In this document: positions 18,250 to 28,330 of the stretch, piece by piece
How positions within the stretch are numbered: the first letter of the stretch is position 1
Layout: the number at the start of each line of letters is the position of its first letter
Notes under the pieces: model-generated
Database searches by the model: none
The model's input: the letters and a program-made list of their open reading frames with translations, nothing else
What the model was told of the DNA's origin: nothing
Assembly (NCBI GenBank): GCA_963719135.1
Contig: CAVRAZ010000006.1
Coordinates: 1 to 64,000, forward strand
DNA length: 64,000 bases
Reading direction: 5' to 3'
DNA from: CAVRAZ01 sp963719135
GTDB taxonomy: Bacteria; Pseudomonadota; Gammaproteobacteria; DSM-19610
Position numbers and translations under genes: made by a program

Positions 18250-19650
18250 CTAAGGCAGCGTACCCCAGCCGCCGCCAAGCGCCTTGACCAGCGCCACGGT
18301 GGCCGCCAGACGCTGTCCGTGGATCGTCAGCGCACTGCGCTCGTTGGCCAGTTGCGTCGCCTGCACGGTGACCACGTCCAGGTAATTGACGGTGCCGGCC
18401 TTGTACTGGTTGGTGGTGAGCACGACCGACTGGCGCGCCGCCGCCACCGCCGCATCCTGCACCCGGGCTTCCTCCTCGAGAATACGCAGCGCAGCGAGAT
18501 TGTCCTCGACCTCCTGGAACGCGCCGAGCACGGTCTGCCGGTAGTCGGCCACGCCGGCATCGTAGTTCGCCAGCGCCTGCCGCGTCTGAGCGCGCCGCGC
18601 TCCAGCGTCGAACAGTGTTTCGGCAAGCGCCGGGCCCACCGACCACACGCGCGCCGGCGCGCTCAGCAGGTCAGCGAGGCTTGCGCTTTGATATCCGCCG
18701 CTCGCCGCCAGCGTCAGACTTGGAAAGTACGCCGATTTCGCGACACCGATCTGCGCGTTGGCCGCGGCGACCCGGCGTTCGCCGCCGGCGATATCCGGCC
18801 GCCGCTCCAGCAGCCGCGACGGCACCTCCGCCGGCACCGGCGGCACCGGGATCTGCAGTGTCACCGGCGGCAGCCTGAAGTCGGCCGGCGGCTTGCCCAC
18901 CAGCACGGCGATCGCGTGTTCGAGCGCCGCGCGCTGCACGCCGACGTCGAGCGCCTGCGCGCGCGTGCTTTCGAGCTGGGTTTGCGCCTGCGCCACGTCG
19001 ACCCTTCCTGCGACACCGGCGGCGTAGCGGTTGCGGGTGATTTCCAACGCGCGTGCGTACGCCGCGACCGTGTCTTCGAGCAACCGCTTCTGCGCATCGA
19101 GCACGCGCAACTGCAAATAGTCGCCGGCAAGTTCGGCGCGCGCGGACAGCCGCGCGGCGGCGAGGTCGGCGGCGCCCGCCTGTGCGGCTGCGGTGTCCGC
19201 TTCGACCGTTCTGCGGATGCGCCCCCACAGATCCACTTCCCAGGATGCATCGAGCGACAGTGCCTGGGTGGTCACCGCGGGACCATTGCCGGGCGCCCGC
19301 GTGCGTGTCGCCGAAGCGGCGCCCGAGACCTCCGGGAACAGTCCGGCGTGCGCCTGCCGCACCAGTGCGCGCGCCGCGCGGTACCGGGCATCGGCTACCA
19401 GTACGATCTGATTCGCGACGTCGATCTGCGCGAGCAGCGTGGCGAGTTCGGGGTCGGCGAAGATCGACCACCAGTCGCCGCGCGATCCTTCGTCGCGCGG
19501 TTGCGCCGGCTGCCAGGGGCCGGCTTCCTTGTAGGCTTGCGGAACCTCGACCGGCGGGCGCACATAGTCCGGGCCGGCCATGCAAGCGGTCAGCAGCACG
19601 CCCAGCAGCGCACCTGGAACACCCGCCGGCAGAGCGCGCGGTTGCCTCAT
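18250..19650 (-). CDS. Outer-membrane efflux lipoprotein (NodT/OprM family)
   Basis: 466 aa. ATG 19650 overlaps the mdtC stop as ATGA. The signal peptide ends in LLTACMAGPDYVRP, the lipobox and first residues typical of OprM/NodT channels. Two internally related OEP domains follow, with long helices such as ELAGDYLQLRVLDAQKRLLE and the second-half RRPDIAGGERRVAAANAQIGVAK motif. It forms the trimeric outer-membrane duct for the MdtABC-type pump encoded upstream. Having the duct in the same operon matches the Pseudomonas MuxABC-OpmB arrangement rather than E. coli, which uses TolC. Confidence 0.93.
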   Translation of the reverse strand: MRQPRALPAGVPGALLGVLLTACMAGPDYVRPPVEVPQAYKEAGPWQPAQPRDEGSRGDWWSIFADPELATLLAQIDVANQIVLVADARYRAARALVRQAHAGLFPEVSGAASATRTRAPGNGPAVTTQALSLDASWEVDLWGRIRRTVEADTAAAQAGAADLAAARLSARAELAGDYLQLRVLDAQKRLLEDTVAAYARALEITRNRYAAGVAGRVDVAQAQTQLESTRAQALDVGVQRAALEHAIAVLVGKPPADFRLPPVTLQIPVPPVPAEVPSRLLERRPDIAGGERRVAAANAQIGVAKSAYFPSLTLAASGGYQSASLADLLSAPARVWSVGPALAETLFDAGARRAQTRQALANYDAGVADYRQTVLGAFQEVEDNLAALRILEEEARVQDAAVAAARQSVVLTTNQYKAGTVNYLDVVTVQATQLANERSALTIHGQRLAATVALVKALGGGWGTLP

Positions 19651-22600
19651 GCCGTCCCTCCGCTGACGCCCGCGCGTCCGAGCCGGGTGCGTTGCCACGA
19701 CTGCAGGCACCACAGCCGGAAACGGTCGAGGTACAGATACACGACCGGCGTCGTATACAGCGTCAGCACCTGGCTCAGCAACAGACCGCCGATGATCGAA
19801 ATGCCCAGCGGCCGGCGCAGCGCACCGCTGTAACCGGTGCTGAGCGCGAGCGGCAGCGCGCCGAACATCGCCGCCAGCGTCGTCATCATGATCGGCCGAA
19901 AGCGCAGCAGGCAGGCCTGGTAGATGGCCTCGCGCGGGCTGCTGCCGGCCGTGCGCTCGGCCTGCAAGGCGAAATCGATCATGAGTATGGCGTTCTTCTT
20001 GACGATGCCGATCAGCAGGAAGACACCGATCAGCGCGATGATGCTGAATTCGGTATTGAACAGCATCAGTGCGAGTACCGCACCGACGCCCGCCGAGGGC
20101 AGCGTCGACAGAATCGTGATCGGGTGTACGTAGCTTTCATACAGCACGCCGAGCACGATGTACAGAGTTACCAGCGCAGTCAGGATGAGCCAGGGCTGGC
20201 TTTTCAGCGATTCGCCGAAGGCGCGCGCGGTGCCCTGCAGACTGCCGTGGACGCTGTCGGGCATGCCGCTGCGCGCGACAACGTCGTCGATGGCCTGGGT
20301 GGCCCGGGACAGCGCCACACCGGGCGCCAGGTTGAACGAAAGGGTCGCTGCCGCGAACTGGCCCTGATGACTTACCGACAGCGCCGTGTTGGTCGGCGTC
20401 TGGCGCGTAATGGCCGTCAGCGGCACCCGCTTCCCGGCCGCGGTGATCAGGAAGATACCGTCCAGCGCCTGCGGTGTCTGCCGGAAACGCGGCGCGACCT
20501 CCATCACCACGTGATACTGGTTGAGCGCCGAATAGATGGTCGATACCTGCGCCTGGCCGAAGGCAAGGTTGAGCGCCGCGTCCACATCCTTCGGCGACAG
20601 CCCGAGGCGCGCGGCCGCAGCGCGGTCGATGGTCAGCGACATCTGCAGCGCATTGACTTCCTGATCGCTGCTGACGTCGACCACCTCGGGCGCCTCGGTC
20701 AGCGCCGCCTGCAGCCGCGCTGTCCAGGCGCGCAATTCGTCGAGATCGTCCGACTGCAATGTGTACTGGTAGACCGCATTGCTCTGGCGGCCGCCGATGC
20801 GCAGATCCTGTACCGGCGTGAGGAACAGGCTGGCGCCGGCCTCGTGCATGACCTTGCCGCGCAGCCGGGCGATCACCTGTCCCGCGGACAGCTTGCGCGG
20901 CCCCAGCGGCTTGAGCGCGATGAACATGACTGCGGCGTTGGCGCCGCCCCGGTGGCCGCCGCCGGTGAATCCGACCACGTTCTCGACCGCCGGGTCGGTG
21001 CGGATGATCCTCATGAAGTCCGCGAGCTTGCGCTCCATCGCCTGGAACGAGATCGACTGGTCCGCCTTGATCGCACCGATCAGACGCCCGGTATCCTGCT
21101 CCGGGAAGAATCCTTTCGGCACTATCCTGTACAGATACAGGTTGAGCCCCACCGTCGCGGCCAGGATCAGGATGACGATCAGCGGATGCCGCAGCGCCCA
21201 GCCGAGGCTGCGGCGGTACGCCCCCAGCAAGCCGTCGAAAATCCGCTCACTGGCGCGGTAGAGCGGCCCGTGCGCAACACCGGTCGCCGGTTTCAGCAAC
21301 CGCGCGCACAGCATGGGTGTCGTGGTGAGCGACACCAGCAGCGAAACAATGATCGCCACCGACAGGGTAACGGCGAATTCGTGAAACAGGCGTCCGACGA
21401 TGCCGCCCATCAGCAGCACCGGGATGAACACCGCCACCAGCGACAGACTCATGGACAGCACGGTAAAACCGACTTCGCGCGCGCCGCGCAGCGCGGCCTC
21501 GAAGGGCGCGGCACCCTGCTCGATGTGGCGCGACGTGTTTTCCAGCACCACGATCGCGTCGTCCACGACGAAGCCCGTGGCGACGGCCAGCGCCATCAGC
21601 GACAGGTTGTCGAGACTGTAACCCAGCAGATACATCACTCCGAAGGTCGAAACCAGCGACACCGGCACCGCAATCGCGGGGATCAGCGTCGTGCGCGGGT
21701 TGCGCAGAAACGCAAACACGACCAGCACGACCAGCGCGACGGCGATCAGCAGCGCGTACTCGACTTCGCGCAGCGAGGCACGGATGGTGGCGGTGCGCTC
21801 CATCACCACGTCAACGTCGATCGCGCGCGGAATCGACGCCTCGAGCTGCGGCAGCGCCGCGCGCACCCGGTCCGCGGTCGCGATGACGTTGGCGCCCGGC
21901 TGTTTGTACATGATCACCAGCACCGCGGGCTTGGCGTTGAACAACCCCGCGTTGCGCACGTCCTCGACCGAATCGACAACGTCGGCAACGTCCGACAGTC
22001 GCACCGGCGCGCCCTTGACCCAGGTGACCACCAGGTTGCGATAGCGGCCGGCCTCGGTGGCCTGGTCATCGGCGGCGACCTGCCACTGGCGGTCGCCGGC
22101 TTCGACCACGCCTTTCGGGCGGTTGGCATTGGCCGCCGCCAGCGCGTTGCGCACCTGCGCAAGCCCGATGCCGTTTTCGCCAAGCGCGCGCGGGTTGAGT
22201 TCGACACGCACTGCCGGAAGCGAACTGCCGCCCACGGTGACCTGGCCGATGCCGTCGAGCTGCGACAGCTTCTGCGCGATGACGGTCGACGCCGCGTCGT
22301 ACATCTGGCCGCGGCTCAACGTCGCCGAGGTCAGGGCCAGGATCATGATCGGCGCATCCGCCGGGTTCGCCTTGCGGTAGGTGGGATTGCCCGGCATGCC
22401 GGTCGGCAGCAAACGTCGCGCGGCATTGATCGCCGCCTGCACGTCACGCGCCGCGCCGTCGATGTCGCGGCCGAGATCGAACTGCAGCGTGACGCGCGTC
22501 GTGCCGAGCGAACTCGAGGACGTGATCTCGGTGACGCCGGCGATGCGGCCGAGCGTGCGCTCCAGCGGCGTGGCCACGGTGGCCGCCATCGTCTCCGGAC

Positions 22601-22763
22601 TCGCCCCCGGCAGATTTGCCTGAATCGAGATGGTCGGGAAATCGAGCTGCGGCAGCGGCGCGACCGGCAGCAACGCGAAGGCCACCGCGCCGGCCAGAAA
22701 CAGACCCAGGGTCAGCAGCGTGGTCGCGACCGGGCGCCGGATGAAGGGTTCGGAAATATTCAC
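19647..22763 (-). CDS. mdtC: RND efflux permease, MdtC-like
   Basis: 1038 aa. GTG 22763 overlaps the mdtB stop as GTGA, and the sequence opens with ISEPFIRRPVATTLLTLGLFLAGAVAF. It has the twelve-helix RND layout with two large periplasmic loops. The TM4 proton-relay Asp pair is present in GFVVDDAIVVLENTSRH. In MdtB-MdtC pumps two different permeases assemble as heterotrimers with MdtA, exporting compounds such as bile salts or novobiocin. It is the second permease of this operon. Confidence 0.93.
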   Translation of the reverse strand: MNISEPFIRRPVATTLLTLGLFLAGAVAFALLPVAPLPQLDFPTISIQANLPGASPETMAATVATPLERTLGRIAGVTEITSSSSLGTTRVTLQFDLGRDIDGAARDVQAAINAARRLLPTGMPGNPTYRKANPADAPIMILALTSATLSRGQMYDAASTVIAQKLSQLDGIGQVTVGGSSLPAVRVELNPRALGENGIGLAQVRNALAAANANRPKGVVEAGDRQWQVAADDQATEAGRYRNLVVTWVKGAPVRLSDVADVVDSVEDVRNAGLFNAKPAVLVIMYKQPGANVIATADRVRAALPQLEASIPRAIDVDVVMERTATIRASLREVEYALLIAVALVVLVVFAFLRNPRTTLIPAIAVPVSLVSTFGVMYLLGYSLDNLSLMALAVATGFVVDDAIVVLENTSRHIEQGAAPFEAALRGAREVGFTVLSMSLSLVAVFIPVLLMGGIVGRLFHEFAVTLSVAIIVSLLVSLTTTPMLCARLLKPATGVAHGPLYRASERIFDGLLGAYRRSLGWALRHPLIVILILAATVGLNLYLYRIVPKGFFPEQDTGRLIGAIKADQSISFQAMERKLADFMRIIRTDPAVENVVGFTGGGHRGGANAAVMFIALKPLGPRKLSAGQVIARLRGKVMHEAGASLFLTPVQDLRIGGRQSNAVYQYTLQSDDLDELRAWTARLQAALTEAPEVVDVSSDQEVNALQMSLTIDRAAAARLGLSPKDVDAALNLAFGQAQVSTIYSALNQYHVVMEVAPRFRQTPQALDGIFLITAAGKRVPLTAITRQTPTNTALSVSHQGQFAAATLSFNLAPGVALSRATQAIDDVVARSGMPDSVHGSLQGTARAFGESLKSQPWLILTALVTLYIVLGVLYESYVHPITILSTLPSAGVGAVLALMLFNTEFSIIALIGVFLLIGIVKKNAILMIDFALQAERTAGSSPREAIYQACLLRFRPIMMTTLAAMFGALPLALSTGYSGALRRPLGISIIGGLLLSQVLTLYTTPVVYLYLDRFRLWCLQSWQRTRLGRAGVSGGTA

Positions 22764-25700
22764 GCCGGCGCGCCCGCCGGAGCGTCGGCGCGCCGCGCCA
22801 GGCGACTGAAGGCAAGGTAGATCACCGGCGTGGTGAACAGCGTGAGCATCTGGCTCACCAGCAGACCGCCGACCAGGGTGATGCCGAGCGGATGGCGCAG
22901 CTCGGAACCGACGCCGGTACCCAGCATCAACGGCAGCGCGCTGAACAATGCCGCCAGGGTGGTCATCAGAATCGGACGGAAGCGCAGCAGGCAGGCCTGA
23001 TGAATCGCCTCACGCGGAGGCTTGCCCTCCTCGCGCTCGGCCTGCAGCGCGAAATCGATCATCATGATCGCGTTCTTCTTGACGATGCCGATCAGCAGGA
23101 TGATGCCGATGATGCCGATGACGCCGAGGTCGGTGCGCGCCAGCATCAGCGCCAGCAGCGCGCCGACGCCGGCCGACGGCAGCGTCGACAGAATCGTGAT
23201 CGGGTGAATGTAGCTCTCGTAGAGCACGCCGAGCACGATGTACACGCAGGCGATCGCGGCCAGGATCAGCAGCAGCTCGTTGCCCAGCGCCGCGCCGAAG
23301 GCCTGCGCCGCGCCCTGGAACGCCGTGCTGATCGAAACGGGCAGGCGGATTTCCTGTTCGACCTGCTCGATCGCCTTCACCGCCTCGCCGAGCGACACGC
23401 CCGCTGCCACATCGAACGAGACGGTCGCCGCGGGGAACTGGCCGAGATGGTTGATCACCAGCGGCGCGGACTGTTCGCGCACCGCGGCCACACTGTTCAG
23501 CGGCACCTGGCCACCGCCCGCCGTGGGAATGTACAGGCTGCCCAGTGCATCGGGGCCGCGCTGGAATGCGGGCTGCACTTCGAGCACCACGCGGTACTGG
23601 TTGGCCTGCGTGAAAATGGTGGAGACCAGGCGCTGGCCGAAGGCATCGTAGAGCGCATCGTCGATGGTCGCCGCGGTGATGCCCAGCCGCGCGGCGCTGT
23701 CGCGGTCGATCGCCAGGAACGCCTGCAGACCGCGGTCCTGGAGATCGGATGCGACATTGGCGAGTTGCGGCTGCTGCGACAAGGCCGCCACCAGCCGCGG
23801 CGTCCATTCCGACAGTTCCTGTGCATTCGGCGTGTTCAGCGTGAACTGGTATTGCGTGCGGCTGACGCGCGTCTCGATGGTGAGATCCTGCACCGGTTGC
23901 AGGTACAGGTGAATGCCCGGCGCGTCCGCCGCCCGCACCTGCAGACGCTGGAGGATCTGACCGATGCCGGCGTCGCGCTGATCCGCGGGTTTCAGGTTGA
24001 TCAGCAGGCGGCCACTGTTCAATGTCGTATTGGTGCCGTCGACGCCGATGAACGACGACAGGCTCGCCACCGCCGGGTCCCGCAGAATCGTTGCGGCGAG
24101 CGCCTGCTGGCGTTTTGCCATGGCGCTGAACGAGATCGACTGCGGCGCCTCGGAGATGCCCTGGATGATGCCGGTGTCCTGCAGCGGAAAGAAACCCTTG
24201 GGTATCCAGATATAGAGCAACACCGTCAACGCCAGGGTGGCCGCGGCAACCGCGAGCGTCGCGCCCTGATGGTTGAGCACGCGGTCGAGCAGACGGCCGT
24301 AACCCGCGATCGCGGCGTCGAACAGCCGCGCGCTGCGGCGGTAAAGCGCACCCTGCTCCGCCTCAGGCACGCGCCGCAGGAGACGCGCGCACATCATCGG
24401 CGTCAGCGTCAGCGACACCGCCGCGGAAATCAGGATCGCGACGGCCAGCGTGATGGCGAACTCGCGGAACAGACGTCCGACCACGTCGCCCATGAACAGC
24501 AGCGGAATCAGCACCGCGATCAGCGACAGCGTCAGCGAGATGATGGTGAAGCCGATCTGCGCCGAGCCCTTGAGCGCGGCTTCTCGCGGCGTCATGCCCT
24601 GCTCGATGTAGCGCGCGATGTTCTCGATCATGACGATCGCGTCGTCGACCACGAAGCCGGTGGCGATGGTCAGCGCCATCAGGGTCAGGTTGTTGATGCT
24701 GAAGCCGGCGAGGTACATCACGCCGAAGGTGCCGACCAGCGATAACGGCACGGCGATGCCCGGGATCAGCGTACCGGTGGCGGTACGCAGAAACAGGAAG
24801 ATCGCCACGACCACCAGCGCCACCGCCCCCAGCAGTTCGAACTGCACGTCGCGCACCGAAGCGCGGATGGTGACGGTGCGGTCGGTCAGCACCGCGACGT
24901 CCACCGCCGCGGGCAGCGCCGCGCGCAACTGCGGCAACAGCCGTTTGATGCGGTCGACGACCTCGATCACGTTGGCGCCGGGCTGGCGCTGGATATTGAG
25001 AACGACGGCCGGCTTGTCGTTCATCCAGGCGGCGAGCCGCGCGTTTTCCGCGCCTTCGACCACCGTGCCCAGATCGGACAGGCGCAACGGCGCGCCGTTG
25101 CGATACGCCACCAGGATGTCGCGATACTGTTGCGCGGACTGCAACTGGTCGTTGGCATCGAGCGCCCAGGCGCGTTCGGGTCCGTCGAAGCTGCCTTTCG
25201 CCTGGTTGACGTTGGCATTGGCGATGGCGGTGCGCACATCCTCGAGTCCGAGGCCGTTGGCCGCCAGCGCTTTCGGATTGAGCTGAACGCGCACCGCCGG
25301 GCGCTGGCCGCCGGACAGGGTCACCAGCCCGACGCCCGTCACCTGCGACAGTTTCTGCGCCAGCCGGGTGTCGGCGAGGTCGACGACGTCGCGCAACGGC
25401 AGCGTCTGTGAGGTCAGCCCGAGCGTCAGAATCGGCGCATCGGCCGGATTCACTTTGCTGTACACCGGCGGCGCCGGCAGGTCGCTCGGCAGGAAGGTCG
25501 CGGCGGCGTTGATCGCCGCCTGCACTTCCTGTTCGGCGACATCCAGGCCGAGATCCAGGCTGAATTGCAGCGTAATCACCGAAGCGCCGCCGGAACTGGC
25601 CGAGGCCATCTGTTTGAGGCCTGGCATCTGTCCGAACTGACGTTCGAGCGGCGCGGTGATCGACGAGACCACGACATCGGGACCGGCGCCCGGATAGAAG

Positions 25701-25846
25701 GTCACCGCCTGAATGGTCGGGTAATCCACCTCGGGCAGCGCCGACAGCGGAAGTTGCCGGTAGGCCAGCAGACCACTAAGCAGCAGGGCGACCATGAGCA
25801 GCGACGTCGCCACCGGCCGAAGGATGAACGGCCGCGAAGGATTCAT
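22760..25846 (-). CDS. mdtB: RND efflux permease, MdtB-like
   Basis: 1028 aa from ATG 25846, one base after the mdtA stop. It begins NPSRPFILRPVATSLLMVALLLSGLLAYRQLPLSALPEVDYPTIQ in two overlapping blocks, typical of MdtB. The Asp pair in TM4 is in GFVVDDAIVMIENIARYIEQG. The porter-domain segment KVNPADAPILTLGL is shared with MdtC. Expected to form a heterotrimer with the downstream MdtC-like protein. Both permeases have the same length and are intact. Confidence 0.93.
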   Translation of the reverse strand: MNPSRPFILRPVATSLLMVALLLSGLLAYRQLPLSALPEVDYPTIQAVTFYPGAGPDVVVSSITAPLERQFGQMPGLKQMASASSGGASVITLQFSLDLGLDVAEQEVQAAINAAATFLPSDLPAPPVYSKVNPADAPILTLGLTSQTLPLRDVVDLADTRLAQKLSQVTGVGLVTLSGGQRPAVRVQLNPKALAANGLGLEDVRTAIANANVNQAKGSFDGPERAWALDANDQLQSAQQYRDILVAYRNGAPLRLSDLGTVVEGAENARLAAWMNDKPAVVLNIQRQPGANVIEVVDRIKRLLPQLRAALPAAVDVAVLTDRTVTIRASVRDVQFELLGAVALVVVAIFLFLRTATGTLIPGIAVPLSLVGTFGVMYLAGFSINNLTLMALTIATGFVVDDAIVMIENIARYIEQGMTPREAALKGSAQIGFTIISLTLSLIAVLIPLLFMGDVVGRLFREFAITLAVAILISAAVSLTLTPMMCARLLRRVPEAEQGALYRRSARLFDAAIAGYGRLLDRVLNHQGATLAVAAATLALTVLLYIWIPKGFFPLQDTGIIQGISEAPQSISFSAMAKRQQALAATILRDPAVASLSSFIGVDGTNTTLNSGRLLINLKPADQRDAGIGQILQRLQVRAADAPGIHLYLQPVQDLTIETRVSRTQYQFTLNTPNAQELSEWTPRLVAALSQQPQLANVASDLQDRGLQAFLAIDRDSAARLGITAATIDDALYDAFGQRLVSTIFTQANQYRVVLEVQPAFQRGPDALGSLYIPTAGGGQVPLNSVAAVREQSAPLVINHLGQFPAATVSFDVAAGVSLGEAVKAIEQVEQEIRLPVSISTAFQGAAQAFGAALGNELLLILAAIACVYIVLGVLYESYIHPITILSTLPSAGVGALLALMLARTDLGVIGIIGIILLIGIVKKNAIMMIDFALQAEREEGKPPREAIHQACLLRFRPILMTTLAALFSALPLMLGTGVGSELRHPLGITLVGGLLVSQMLTLFTTPVIYLAFSRLARRADAPAGAPA

Positions 25847-25847
25847 G

Positions 25848-27017
25848 TCAGTGGTGCTCGGGCGGTCGGGCGGAAGGCGTGCCGGGTTCCGGAGGATGGT
25901 CTTCCTGTCTGCCGGGCAGGGTGACACCGGCGCCGTCGCGCAGCCGGTCGATGCCGTCGACCACGACGTGCTCGTCGACCGCCAGACCCGACAGCACCGC
26001 GGTCAGTCCGCCCTCATCCGGACCGGGCTGAACCGAACGCAGCGACACGGTGTCGTCGGCCTTGACCACGTACACGAAACTGCCCTGCGGACCCTGCTGC
26101 ACGGCGCTCGAAGGCACGGTGACGGCGTCGTGCAGCGTATCGACCAGCAGGCGCACGTTTACGAACTGATTCGGAAACAGCCGGCCGTCCTCGTTGGGAA
26201 ATTCCGCTTTGAGTTTGACCGTTCCCGTGGCCGTATCGATCTGGTTGTCCACCGCGGTCAAGCGCCCGGAGGCAAGGGGTGTGACGGCGTCGCGATCCAA
26301 CGCCTCCGCCGGCAGCCGCTCTCCGGCCGCGGAGTGCGCCAGCACCGCCGGCAGAGCGTCCTGCGGGACGCTGAAGACGACGCCCATCGGCCGCACCCGC
26401 GTGATCACCACCAATCCGCCGAGATCGCTGGCGTGCACGATATTGCCCGGGTCCACCAGCCGCAGCCCGAGGCGTCCGGCGATCGGCGCGGTGATGCGCG
26501 TGTAATCGAGTTGCAGCCTGGCGGTGTCGACCTGCGCCTGATCCAGCTTGACCGTACCCTCGTACTGCTGCACCAGCGCCTCCTGGTCGGCCACCTGCTG
26601 CGTGGCGATCGAGTCCTGCTTGAGCAGCTCGCGATAACGCTGCAGGTCGTTGCGCGCGCCGTTGAGCAGCGCCTGGTCGCGGGCAAGCTGTCCCTGCGCC
26701 TGTTCGAGCTGCACCTGGAACGGGCGCGAATCGATCTGCGCAAGCAGGTCGCCGGCCTTGACCGTCTGCCCTTCAGTGAAGTGCGCCGACATCAACTGGC
26801 CGTCCACCCGGCTGTGCACCGTCACCGTCTCGAGCGGCTTCACCGTGCCCAGGTTGGTCAGATAGACGTGGATATCGGCGCGCGCGACCGTCGCGGCGCT
26901 CACCGGGATGGGGCCGGACTTGCCGCCGCGCGGGTCGCGCCCGGCGCCCTGCTCGCCGCCCCGGCCGCAGGACGTCAACGCCAACACCAGGGCGACCGTG
27001 AGTACGATGCCCTTCAT
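25848..27017 (-). CDS. mdtA: Periplasmic adaptor lipoprotein, MdtA-like
   Basis: 389 aa. I chose ATG 27017, giving a signal peptide with the lipobox LALTSCG. Domains in order: barrel-sandwich hairpin half (TVHSRVDGQLMSAHFTEGQTVKAGDLLAQID), an alpha-hairpin rich in Gln, Ala and Leu (LEQAQGQLARDQALLNGAR), the second lipoyl half (YTRITAPIAGRLGLRLVDPGN), then beta-barrel and membrane-proximal domains. It joins the RND permeases to the outer-membrane channel. It is the first gene of a four-gene operon, so the promoter should lie in 27018-27421. Confidence 0.92.
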   Translation of the reverse strand: MKGIVLTVALVLALTSCGRGGEQGAGRDPRGGKSGPIPVSAATVARADIHVYLTNLGTVKPLETVTVHSRVDGQLMSAHFTEGQTVKAGDLLAQIDSRPFQVQLEQAQGQLARDQALLNGARNDLQRYRELLKQDSIATQQVADQEALVQQYEGTVKLDQAQVDTARLQLDYTRITAPIAGRLGLRLVDPGNIVHASDLGGLVVITRVRPMGVVFSVPQDALPAVLAHSAAGERLPAEALDRDAVTPLASGRLTAVDNQIDTATGTVKLKAEFPNEDGRLFPNQFVNVRLLVDTLHDAVTVPSSAVQQGPQGSFVYVVKADDTVSLRSVQPGPDEGGLTAVLSGLAVDEHVVVDGIDRLRDGAGVTLPGRQEDHPPEPGTPSARPPEHH

Positions 27018-27421
27018 CCGCCGGCGACTCCGCCACTGCCGCGCACGTGCATTTCGCAAGAACCGTTCCGATCAAAGCACATTCGACGTCCTCAGGTTCG
27101 ACCGTGGCCGCAGACGCCGGTGCGGCCCGGACCCATAGCGTCGCCGGAGCGTTTCCGCCCGGCATTGGCGCCCTTTGCCAGCGCAATCGGCAGGCAAACC
27201 CTGCAAACCGGCGGCGATGGTACCCGGGCTGTCTCGAACATGCCAAGCAACGGACGCTGAACATACGTAGGTTCACCGGCGGAACCTACCCGGTGTCGCC
27301 TGCGCGCCGACACCGGCGGTCGCGCATCCTGGACCGGCGATGTCTCCGGACATCGGCTTGGTACAGCCCGCCGAAGATCGTAGTATTCCGCGTTGTCGCG
27401 ACCACCGGCAGAGGATTTCCG
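27018..27421. other. 404-bp intergenic region between the mdtA operon and a DUF1003 gene
   Basis: Divergent genes flank it, so it should hold promoters for both. I see no gene. The one structured element is an 8-bp inverted repeat, GTAGGTTC (27267-27274) and GAACCTAC (27282-27289) with a 7-nt GC-rich loop, which could be an operator for an efflux regulator. No regulator gene is adjacent. Confidence 0.4.
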
Positions 27422-28138
27422 ATGAAACGCCCGACCCAGGAACGCTACACCTGTCAAATCTGCGGCAAGACGTTTCCGCGCCGCAGCCTGTTCCCGGCCG
27501 CCGCGGTGCGCGAGCCGGTCGCCGACCTCATTCACGCCCAACACCCGCAGTGGTCGACCGACGGCTTTATCTGCGCTGCCGACCTGGCGGTGTTTCGTAC
27601 CCGCCATATCGAGGAGATGATCGCCTCGGAACGCGGCGAGCTGACGGATATCGAAAACGAAGTCGTCAGCAGTCTGCGCGAGCACGAGGTGCTGGCAAGC
27701 AACACCGAGCAGAGCTTCGAGCGCGGACTGACGGTCGGCCAGCGCATGGCGGACCGCGTAGCGGGCTTCGGCGGAAGCTGGGTGTTTCTCATTCTGTTCG
27801 CCGTCTTCATGGCCGCGTGGGTGGGGCTCAACAGCGCCGCGCTGCTCGCGCAGCCGTTCGACCCATATCCGTACATTTTGCTGAACCTGATTCTTTCCTG
27901 CATTGCGGCGATCCAGGCTCCGGTCATCATGATGAGCCAGAACCGCCAGGAGGCCAAGGACCGGCTGCGGGGACTGCACGACTATCAGATCAACCTGAAA
28001 GCCGAACTCGAGATCCGGCACCTGCATGAAAAGATGGATCACCTGCTCACCCGCCAGTGGGAGCGCCTGGTCGAGATCCAGCAGGTGCAGATCGAACTGT
28101 TGACCGATCTCAACCGCGACGTTCACGGCAAGCGGTGA
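27422..28138 (+). CDS. DUF1003 membrane protein with N-terminal zinc-ribbon-like motif
   Basis: 238 aa. Residues about 10-22 contain CQICGKTF, a two-Cys knuckle. Residues about 105-180 hold two transmembrane helices (GSWVFLILFAVFMAAWVGL and YILLNLILSCIAAIQAPVIMM) followed by SQNRQEAKDRLR, the DUF1003 signature. The C-terminal 60 residues are charged and likely coiled coil (LKAELEIRHLHEKMDHLL). The function of DUF1003 proteins is unknown. AGAGG precedes ATG 27422. It stands alone. Confidence 0.82.
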   Translation: MKRPTQERYTCQICGKTFPRRSLFPAAAVREPVADLIHAQHPQWSTDGFICAADLAVFRTRHIEEMIASERGELTDIENEVVSSLREHEVLASNTEQSFERGLTVGQRMADRVAGFGGSWVFLILFAVFMAAWVGLNSAALLAQPFDPYPYILLNLILSCIAAIQAPVIMMSQNRQEAKDRLRGLHDYQINLKAELEIRHLHEKMDHLLTRQWERLVEIQQVQIELLTDLNRDVHGKR

Positions 28139-28330
28139 CATGGCTGCGAACCACCAGCATGGGGACGCGTACGGCGTGCGCACCGGTCCGGGCGATTGCG
28201 CCGACAGCCGAACCGGCCGGTCGGCTCCCGCGCGAAACCTGATCCGTTGTGGCACTACCCCTGGCCTCCCGTTTCGGCGAAAATACGCGCTGTCGCCCAC
28301 AACGGCAGTACCCCTGACCGGAGCAACGGC

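Noticed and set aside
19053..22820. 1255-codon + strand open frame
   Set aside because: It is antisense to mdtC and the outer-membrane gene, with biased Arg/His/Gln-rich composition typical of an antisense frame in GC-rich DNA.
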